A stretch of 28,146 bases of DNA, from positions 17,452,809-17,480,954 of the forward strand of contig CM012953.1 in assembly GCA_000181795.3 (NCBI GenBank). The letters are read 5' to 3'. The stretch is from Trichinella spiralis. Its lineage: Eukaryota > Nematoda > Enoplea > Trichinellida > Trichinellidae. The notes below the pieces were generated by a model, which did not search any database, was not told the origin of the DNA, and worked only from the letters and a program-made list of their open reading frames with translations. The position numbers were made by a program, and so were the translations under genes. Position 1 is the stretch's first letter; the number at the start of each line of letters is the position of its first letter. This document shows, piece by piece, positions 21,570 to 28,146 of this stretch.

Positions 21570-23159
21570 ATGGACGCGTTGTCGTGGTTGCTGGTTTGTT
21601 GGATCGGTTTTGCCGGATTGACTTATTTATTTTTGACGACCATTCTTGACCACTACTGGTCACCTCCAACGGCAAAGGAGAAAAGAGAAGAGCGAAATTC
21701 GGTGAATGAAATTTGGCCCGTCGGTGAAAGCTCCAAAGCCGACCTGGCGTCGACTTGCGTTGAAAGCCTCTGTTCACCGTGCTGCCGGTGGTTGAATGAT
21801 CTTATTCAATGGTTCGTGGAACGGTACGGCGCCACGCCGGATTTTGTTCAACAGTGGCTCAATTCGATGAACGAATCTGCGAAGAAAAAAGCCGATACGG
21901 TAAGCAAGAAAAACAATACATGAATATGTATTTTTGTTTCGTGTAAAATATTCTTGAATGAATTTAGCAACCACAACAACAACAACATTATTATTATTAT
22001 TATTATTGAGATGCATTATGAGAAAGTGCATTATTGAGCTGTTAGCCGGCTTTGAAAATTGATATCCACGTTTCCGTTTGTTTCTCAGCTGTTCAATGCA
22101 AACAATTTGTTTACTTCTTTTTTTTGTTTACTTGTTGATGTTTCACAGTTTCACCAGTGGATTTTGGAAAAAAAAATTTCAAATTTCCCCCATGTTGATT
22201 TATTTTCACAAATTCATCATCAAGCATCGCACAACTTACGTCATCATCGGCCTGACATGTTTCACTTTCAACATTCTATTTCACCAATCTTTTTTTTAAA
22301 CTTTGTTTAATAATAAACAGAATCAATTTTGAAAATAAACGATTCTATTCATTAAATATGCAAATTGCGAAGCGTAAAATGTTTTCTCTAGTTCAATGGT
22401 TTTGTTGTTGTTGTTCATTCAAGCAGTGGCTAAGAGAAAATTAATATTTTTGAATGATCATTTGTTTAGAATTCCTTTTTGCATTAGTTTTATTTTGCTT
22501 TCTTCTTATTTTCTATAATTCATTGTATGTATTTTTATTTTATTGAAGAAATTATTTGAATTTGTTTTCCACATATTGTTATTTTCTACTTCAATTATAA
22601 TTTTAAAAAAAGTTTCATCTGATCATTCTTTAATTTAGCTTGATTATGATGTAGTTTTCGAAGAAGCTTCATTTGGTCATCCAATCTCACCGCCTACATT
22701 GTCCAGTATTAAATCAGAATTCGGACCAAGAGATCACCTGGTAATGTGGAAATATAAGAAAGAGGAATGAAGTTTAAAAAACAAACTAATTTAAACCTAA
22801 AGATAGGAAGAAAGTTTTTGTTCGTAAAATTTTTTAAAAAATGCTACAATTTCAGACGCTGAGAGGACACATTCGTTTTCAGTGTGTCCTGTTGCGAGTT
22901 TCATTTTCGAAGAAAGTTGACGATCAACTAATCACTCAGACATATGAAGTGACACTTCAAGATTTATCTGCAAATGTTAGAAATAAATTTATTCATCACA
23001 AACTTGTATTTGTTATTATTATTAATATTTTGGTTTAAATTTTTTGAAGATGCAAATTCGAGTCGCATGCTTGTCCAATGATCTGTTTTTAATGGGCTGT
23101 TTTGACGGCCGACCTGAAGTAACCATTACTGCGAGACAAGTGGATGATAAGGTTTGACA

Positions 23160-23210
<51 letters not shown>

Positions 23211-25468
23211 GTATAATATTTTCTTTAAATTTTAATTTCGTTTTAATGTACATTTAGAAAATAAATAATCACATCGATTTGTCATTTGTGGAAAGCATTG
23301 TTGAACATTGTTTGATGTATTCAGTAACAAATGTCGACTTGAATTCGACGAGATTTTTGTCAGGATCACATACAGAAGAAATTCTACGCAAACTGACAGA
23401 TTCTGGTTTGCATTTAATTCGAGTTAAGCAGTGAAATTGAGCAAAACATTATTTTGTTTTCAATTTTCTCTACTGCTTAGGCTTCAAGTTCCACAGAAAG
23501 AGTTTACAGCAAGCGACTTATGGTTAGAATCATCAGGGCGACAAATCTTGGCGCTGGATTAAGTTTGTTTATTTTATTTTGAATTTTTAAATTTAATTAT
23601 TTAAATATTGAAATGAAATACTTTTTCTACTTTTCCCATTTCTGCACAACTAACATTTTGCATTTCATTTTTTGGGTAGAAAAAATGAAAAAAATTTGAA
23701 AATTTCCACAAACAATAAATGTAATGTAATGTATTATTTATTTGTGGTGAAAATTTTTCAGATGTCGTACGTCCGTATGCGGTTGTCGAATTGGATACAC
23801 CGTCGCAGAATCATGTCACTACTCAGGGCTTGAACAAGGATCCATTTTGGGAAGATCGATTTCTGTTCGAATTGAACCGAAACAGTCGTGAGATGCTTTT
23901 TGAAATTTACGACAATGTTCCGGATTCGTTCAAGCCGAAATTTCTCGGCTTGACTATTGTCAGCGTTGAAGAGTTGCGCCAATCGCTGAAACCAATCCAC
24001 AGTTTCACATTGCAAGGTAGACCTTATTCTGCGGATGCGGTTTCTGGAAAATTGTACATAGAAGTTAGTTTGAAAAGATTTTTTTCTACTTTTCATTGAA
24101 CTGTGTGATAAGTAAGTGGATGATGAAATGTATTTTTTAACAAACAGTTTGCGTTCATGAATGAAATTGAAAAAGACGTTCTCATGCAGTCGCTGAACTC
24201 TACCAGTGAGAACCAAATTAATCACACACTGGTCCCGCTTGCAAAAATACCACCTCGTCTAGAAACTATTAGTATGTTTCAAATGCATTGTTTGACATTA
24301 CATTCTTATTTATTAATTATTCTTTTTGGTTTATTATTTGTTATTTTTAATTTAGAAGACATGGCTAATCTAGCAGTAGCTTCAGTGCCAATCAGTCGTA
24401 CACCAAGTCCTGTAAATGTAAATAATATAATATTATCCTTTCTTTGAAGAATGCTATTTTTTCATTGAAAAATTTACCTTTTTGTTATTATTACAGAGGC
24501 GCATGTCACCAGAAGTTGAATCAGATACTGAAAGCAAGGTTACGAAAAATATTACGAAGAAAAATCAACTTCAAGTGCATCCTTCCACTTCAGGCAGTTC
24601 TGGTGCAAATCTTAATCTATTGAAACAATCTAAACTGAGTAAAAAGATTTCTTTTTGTGAAATAATATTTCAGTTTTTTTTTTAAATAAATAAATTATTT
24701 TTGCTTTCAGGATGTATTTTTTTGAAATACATAATCATATAAATGAGCAAATTTATTTAGATCAGTTGCAGCGAAATACTTCTTCGTATTCAGAAAGTGA
24801 AACCAGCGTTGTCAGTGATGAAAGTGTTTATCAGCATTCAGCATTGGTAGTTGAAGCAACAGAAAATGGAATAAAAAAGTGCAGTGCATTCATTAGAAAA
24901 GTCATTATATATAATGTTTACTGTTTAATATTTGAGATATTATTTGATTGCACCTGGATTGGAAAAATTGTCTTCTACAAAGAAAATGATCAAAAAAGGG
25001 AAAAAATTGCACATCTTTAACGAACACACATTTGTAGCGACAAAAGTTACGACGTGAGTAAATGACTTTTCTCTTTGCGCTTTTTCTGTCTTGAGATGTG
25101 TTAGCAGTTTTTTTATGAATGAAATTTTAGTGGTCACTTCTGCAGTGTATGCATGAAAACTGTCAGGAGTACGTTTCGCAAGCAAGGATATCGTTGCAGA
25201 GGTTAGTGATGAAGTGCAGGAATATTTGTTTGAATTATTATTTATTATTATATTATGATTGTTCAGACTGTCGTATGCTGTGTCATAAACGGTGTCATTA
25301 CAAAACTGAAACTCACTGCCCATCTAGCAACATTTTCAATATGGAGATGTGAGTGAACATTCATTGAAAATTGTGAACACCGCTGTTCAATTACAATACA
25401 ATACAATACAATACAATTCTCCTTTTTATTATTGTTTCAGAGAGCCTATTCCTGAAAGTTCAGTTTGA
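21570..25468 (+). CDS. C2CD2L: C2CD2/TMEM24-like membrane lipid-transfer protein with C1 domain, 15 exons
   Basis: Likely ER-anchored SMP lipid-transfer protein acting at membrane contacts (TMEM24 moves phosphatidylinositol at ER-plasma membrane contacts). Exons: 21570-21899, 22639-22740, 22856-22975, 23050-23151, 23258-23422, 23481-23562, 23762-24063, 24148-24271, 24356-24417, 24497-24638, 24761-24878, 24937-25053, 25131-25201, 25267-25348, 25441-25468; 1947 nt, 648 aa, all phases agree. An in-frame TGA at 21549 supports the start. Order: membrane anchor (about 6-26); Cys-rich patch C-V-E-S-L-C-S-P-C-C; SMP-like region (about 92-270) with W-L-N-S-M-N-E and V-V-F-E-E-A matching TMEM24; C2 (about 283-405) with P-Y-A-V-V-E-L-D and D-P-F-W-E-D; Ser-rich linker; Lys-rich segment (560-575); C1 (H580 to C630) with exact H-x12-C-x2-C-x14-C-x2-C-x4-H-x2-C-x7-C spacing; C-terminal E-S-S-V. 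Vertebrate TMEM24 has no C1; PDZD8 has one but also a PDZ domain, not seen here. The junction around 24878/24937 is the least certain. Confidence 0.85.
21900..22638 (+). other. First intron of the TMEM24-like gene
   Basis: 739-nt intron, much longer than the usual 40-200 nt in this window. It contains CAA and TTA trinucleotide runs (21972-22007). Short plus-strand frames at 22059-22310 look non-coding. Such a long first intron can carry enhancer elements, but I see no specific site. Confidence 0.6.
23161..23210. repeat. (AC)n(AT)n compound microsatellite in an intron
   Basis: About 17 AC units followed by about 8 AT units, starting nine nt after the donor of the fourth intron of the TMEM24-like gene. 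Likely polymorphic in length. Confidence 0.95.
25393..25417. repeat. (ACAAT)5 repeat before the last coding exon
   Basis: Five perfect units, 23 nt upstream of the acceptor of the final coding exon (25441) of the TMEM24-like gene. Length changes would alter the branch-point region. Confidence 0.9.
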
Positions 25469-25523
25469 TGGGAAGTGTATTTTCTCAGTATGTAAGTCAT
25501 CTGTGACTATTGTGCTTTCGAAG

Positions 25524-25545
25524 ATTCATTGATGCATCAATGAAT
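25524..25545. other. 22-bp perfect palindrome overlapping a poly(A) signal
   Basis: Each half is ATTCATTGATG and its exact complement, with no spacer. It lies 55 nt past the stop codon of the TMEM24-like gene. Its last three bases are the first three of AATAAA (25543-25548), the best poly(A) signal for that gene. The transcript could form an 11-bp hairpin (less a minimal loop) that hides part of the signal. A dimeric DNA-binding site is the other obvious reading. Confidence 0.7.
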
Positions 25546-25548
25546 AAA
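25543..25548 (+). terminator. Candidate poly(A) signal for the TMEM24-like gene
   Basis: AATAAA 75 nt downstream of the stop codon, immediately following and partly inside the 22-bp palindrome. Confidence 0.6.
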
Positions 25549-25805
25549 ATATCATGGACATGCAGTGCAGCAGAAGGTGATTTCCTTCTCTTTTATGAGC
25601 ATAGTTTCTTCAGATGTACTGTGGTTTCTTTTTGTGTCAGTTGTTCATCAGTCAATGGTGAATGCATTTAGCGTGCCTGGATATATAATTTGCCCACTGA
25701 CTTGCTTCATTGTTTCTGTTTTTCTTTAAATTTTACTCGCATTTCTATCAAATGTATTAAATGATTCCAAAATATAGCATAGAAATTTTTACCCATGCAC
25801 CACAG

Positions 25806-26080
25806 ACTTCATATTGTTCTCACCCACTGACAATAGCGATCATTTTCTGAAAATACATTTAAAATTAAATAAAGAAATTCTTGTTGCCATTTTGATCAAA
25901 CGCTGTTTTCAACTGATTGCCGTGGAAATGAAAAATGATATTTTCCAACTGCGCTTATTTAACGTGATCTGTGAAGAAATTCTCACAAAGGCTGTTCGTT
26001 TCAAAGAGTCATGGGATAGCGTACATATCGTAGAAAAAGATTACGGAATGTTTGAGAAACTAGGTGCTATTGCCAGTTAA
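25806..26080 (+). CDS. Unassigned ORF, possible terminal exon, about 91 aa
   Basis: An open frame ending at TAA (26078-26080) has balanced, protein-like composition: L-K-L-N-K-E-I-L-V-A-I-L-I-K-R-C-F-Q-L-I, then F-N-V-I-C-E-E-I-L-T-K-A and F-K-E-S-W-D-S-V-H. There is no ATG near its 5' end; the frame opens after a TAG at 25775-25777, and CACCACAG at 25798-25805 could be a splice acceptor. I do not recognise the family. Possibilities are the last exon of a gene I cannot see, a piece of a mobile element (a hAT copy lies 600 bp on), or an alternative last exon of the TMEM24-like gene. The last fits by phase: exon 25131-25201 leaves one base, which this acceptor would complete as GAC. Confidence 0.35.
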
Positions 26081-26696
26081 GGGCTAGGCTACAAATAGTC
26101 CAGTGATGAATTTTTGTCAGCGTACTTGATTTTCAGAAAAATCTATTGCGTCTTTGATTAACCTGTGATAATTTTTATGTTACATTCAACTATGCCAATG
26201 CTTGTTTTTGACTTATATAAATTAATATTTCATCTGCTTTATGCATGAAACCGCCAAAAAATTATTAGCAGTAGGATTTTGTGAATGTACTTGTGCATAC
26301 AAAGTGCATTTACCTTGGGTGAAAATCTTTGCTCAGAAGATAAAATGACTCCCTACGTTTTATTGGTAATGTGATATTTATTTGAAACAATTATTTGTTG
26401 TGATATCTTTTCACGATTCCATATTTGATTATATATTCAGCACAATGATTAGCTTCAATGCTCTTCAGTTAGTTAGACATTTTTATTTACATTACAACAT
26501 TGAAATATGAATTAATAAACTGCTCATAGTAGCCACCCTGAGTAGGTCAATATTCTTAAATATTCTTCTGACGGAAAATAGTAATTTAATTTTTTCAGCA
26601 GTTGTTTGCAGTTTCCGTTATCTTGTCGTACCAACTAACCCAACATAACTAAGTCGGAGAAAATGAAAACCTGACCGATAATACCATATTCTAGAG
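26081..26696. other. AT-rich DNA, nothing recognised
   Basis: No open frame, repeat or element end recognised between the orphan ORF and the left end of the hAT element. Confidence 0.5.
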
Positions 26697-27396
26697 CAGT
26701 GGTTCTCAAATGGTGGGTCGCGTAAAATATTAAAGTACGGGAGTAGTCTTCATTTTTGTTGGGAGTGTTTTACTCATCAACATTGTTGGGTGAACAACTA
26801 AGCTGTGAGTGATTCAGTTACTGATGACCTGAGAATCATATTTCTGTCCGGCTTTTCACAGCACGCAGATGTTGTTCGTACCGGCATATCCACGAAAGCA
26901 AGTGGAGAAATAATCGATTTTTCTGAAGATTCTTCGTTTAATGTCAGTTTTGAACATAAAATATCAACACAGTTTTGACTATTAGTTTGAAGCACATATC
27001 CAACTCTTTCCACCGCTGCATTAAAAGTGCTGCTTCCTTTTACTACTTCCTACTTGTGCGAAATGGGATTTTCAGCAATGAATGGAATTAAAACAAAATT
27101 TAGAAATAAGCTACAATTATCCAACATCTTGCGCCTAAAAATAAAACATGTTAGTGTGGACGTCAAAGAAGTCATCAGAAGAAAAAGAAAACAAGCCCAT
27201 TTTTCGCCCACACCTAATTATGCATTTGAGAAATAAACTTACACATTTTAATTACGCTTGTTCATTAAAAATTTAAAGTATTAAACTAATACCTTTTTAT
27301 TTAACCTTTCTTGCCTTTTAAAAAATGCATTGCAAGTCGCGAAGAATGACCGTTTTCGAAAGAGGGTCACAGCCCAGAAAAGTTTGAGAACCACTG
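26697..27396 (+). mobile_element. hAT (Charlie/ZBED5-like) DNA transposon, deleted copy with both ends
   Basis: The left end CAGTGGTTCTCAAA (26697-26710) and right end TTTGAGAACCACTG (27383-27396) are exact 14-bp terminal inverted repeats of the type known from animal hAT-Charlie elements. The flanking 8-mers TTCTAGAG and CCTTAGAT share only a central TAGA and look like a decayed 8-bp target duplication. Inside, 27009-27236 encodes the C-terminal hAT dimerisation motif L-L-P-F-T-T-S-Y-L-C-E-M-G-F-S-A-M followed by K-T-K-F-R-N-K-L. The same frame upstream, near 26973-27000, has two TGA codons, and the rest of the transposase is missing. At 700 bp against several kb for autonomous hATs, this is a non-autonomous deletion derivative and cannot encode a transposase. 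Confidence 0.88.
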
Positions 27397-27446
27397 CCTT
27401 AGATACTCCCATCGACCCCGGGCTTTGGATGGACTTTGGCTATCCC

Positions 27447-28146
27447 TGGACATAGTCAACAAATACAGTGAAGTAATTTTTTATTTTGCAATGTTCAACA
27501 GCAACAGTAACAGAAGTATTCCCGACGATAATAACAATACTAAACAGCAGTAAGTAAAATAAACAAATATAAGTGATCAGCATTGAAAGCGCAGAAACAA
27601 CGAAAAAGAAAAAAAAGTCAATCAATAAAATATAATACAAATATAATTTAAAACCACCACTTGGAAGGCGGCATTAAATCGGCTCTGGAGCTTGGTACAT
27701 TAAAGCTTCGAGAAACTGTTCCAACATACGTCTACCGCTTCCACCCGTATATCTAACGACCCGCAGTTGCTTTTCGTCATAAATTCTATCTGTCATCAGT
27801 AACCAGCAACAGGGTTTCCTGATAGCACCTAGTTGATTTATGTTTCCATTACTGCCTATTCTTGTATCAGGAGTTGGAGTAGTTTGTTAAACCCAAGTTT
27901 GTTTCTACCCGCTTTTTTGCTGAGCTGATTTTGCAAACTTTCCAAGTGGTTATTGGTTATAATATGTACATTATGTGCATTCCAAAGCGGCAGTCTATCA
28001 TCGGTCATTTACTCCTGCCTGAAGTATTGAAATAAAGCTAATGTACTACCCGCGGTGCCGGCTTCGAGCAGGCTAACACCCGTATCAGCTTGCGGTACAG
28101 GGAGGAAAGAGGTAACTAGGAGCTTTTTTATCTTTCTTTTTGTCTC
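27447..28146 (-). mobile_element. Decayed Mutator-like transposase fragment (copy B), runs off the window
   Basis: On the minus strand this matches copy A near the left end of the window. From about 28085 down to 27800 it gives W-N-A-H-N-V-H, T-N-N-H-L-E and N-Q-L-S-K-K-A-G-R-N-K-L-G-F-N-K-L-L, with several in-frame stops; identity to copy A is about 85% over the best 70 bp. The tail at 27447-27520 matches copy A's tail and ends at the same TTTGTTGAC. Between the matching blocks copy B carries about 300 bp absent from copy A, including a short frame with R-V-V-R-Y-T-G-G-S-G-R-R-M-L-E-Q-F. Upstream coding sequence continues toward the right window edge, so the copy is cut by the window. Confidence 0.6.

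Noticed and set aside
23481-23562. Reading exon 6 of the TMEM24-like gene as F-K-F-H-R-K-S-L-Q-Q-A-T-Y-G
   Set aside because: That phase runs into a stop and gives no C2 strand. The alternative phase gives L-M-V-R-I-I-R-A-T-N-L, a typical first C2 strand, and fits both neighbouring junctions.
21570-25468. Assignment of the lipid-transfer gene as PDZD8
   Set aside because: It has a C1 domain like PDZD8, but I find no PDZ domain, and the SMP-like and C2 segments align better (from memory) with TMEM24/C2CD2. The name remains provisional.
26798-27013. 71-codon minus-strand frame
   Set aside because: It is antisense to the hAT transposase remnant and within the element; no independent support.
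27440-27640. Hydrophobic 66-codon minus-strand frame resembling a membrane protein
   Set aside because: It lies within the transposase relic and includes the tail shared with copy A. The hydrophobic run comes from T-rich sequence.
1-28146. tRNA, rRNA, CRISPR arrays or prokaryotic operon signals
   Set aside because: By eye I saw no tRNA B-box with a matching fold, no rRNA core sequence and no spaced repeat array. The spliced genes make this nuclear eukaryotic DNA.

Overview
The window is AT-rich eukaryotic DNA with intron-split genes. Many introns are very short (about 40-65 nt), intergenic DNA is sparse in coding signal, and there are decayed DNA transposons. The gene set and the compact introns suggest an invertebrate, most likely a nematode. 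A clade I parasite such as Trichinella is my best guess, but that is inference, not something the sequence proves.

Layout. 1-2.6 kb: AT-rich DNA with a 24-bp tandem repeat and a decayed transposase fragment that looks Mutator-like. 2.6-3.4 kb (-): an unrecognised serine-rich 263-aa ORF. 3.4-6.0 kb: AT-rich, no gene seen. 6.0-10.1 kb (-): an 18-exon HELQ-type DNA helicase, about 874 aa. 10.1-11.36 kb: divergent intergenic region with a cluster of interleaved inverted repeats. 11.36-13.73 kb (+): an 8-exon DDX6/CGH-1 DEAD-box RNA helicase, 456 aa. 15.3-15.8 kb (-): UBC9 SUMO-conjugating enzyme, 163 aa, one coding exon. 16.4-17.0 kb (-): mitochondrial ribosomal protein S6, 3 exons. 17.9-19.6 kb (+): Integrator subunit 12 with a complete PHD finger, 8 exons, 400 aa. 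19.6-21.57 kb: low-complexity upstream region. 21.57-25.47 kb (+): a 15-exon membrane-anchored lipid-transfer protein of the C2CD2/TMEM24 type. 25.8-26.1 kb: an orphan ORF. 26.70-27.40 kb: a 700-bp hAT deletion derivative with both ends. 27.45 kb to the end: a second, inverted copy of the transposase relic seen near the left end.

I derived exon models by eye from splice signals, reading-frame phase and remembered family sequences. In all five multi-exon genes the exon lengths sum to a multiple of three and every exon junction keeps phase, which supports the models. The genes are ordinary housekeeping functions (DNA repair, mRNA storage and decay, SUMOylation, mitochondrial translation, snRNA 3' processing, lipid transfer) and do not form an evident pathway.

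The most interesting object is the TMEM24-like protein. After the transmembrane anchor, SMP-type region and C2 domain it has a lysine-rich segment, a complete C1 zinc-finger pattern, and a C-terminal E-S-S-V that fits a class I PDZ ligand. This differs from the vertebrate TMEM24 layout and overlaps in part with PDZD8. Two non-coding structures also stand out: a 22-bp perfect palindrome overlapping that gene's poly(A) signal, and the interleaved inverted repeats between HELQ and DDX6.
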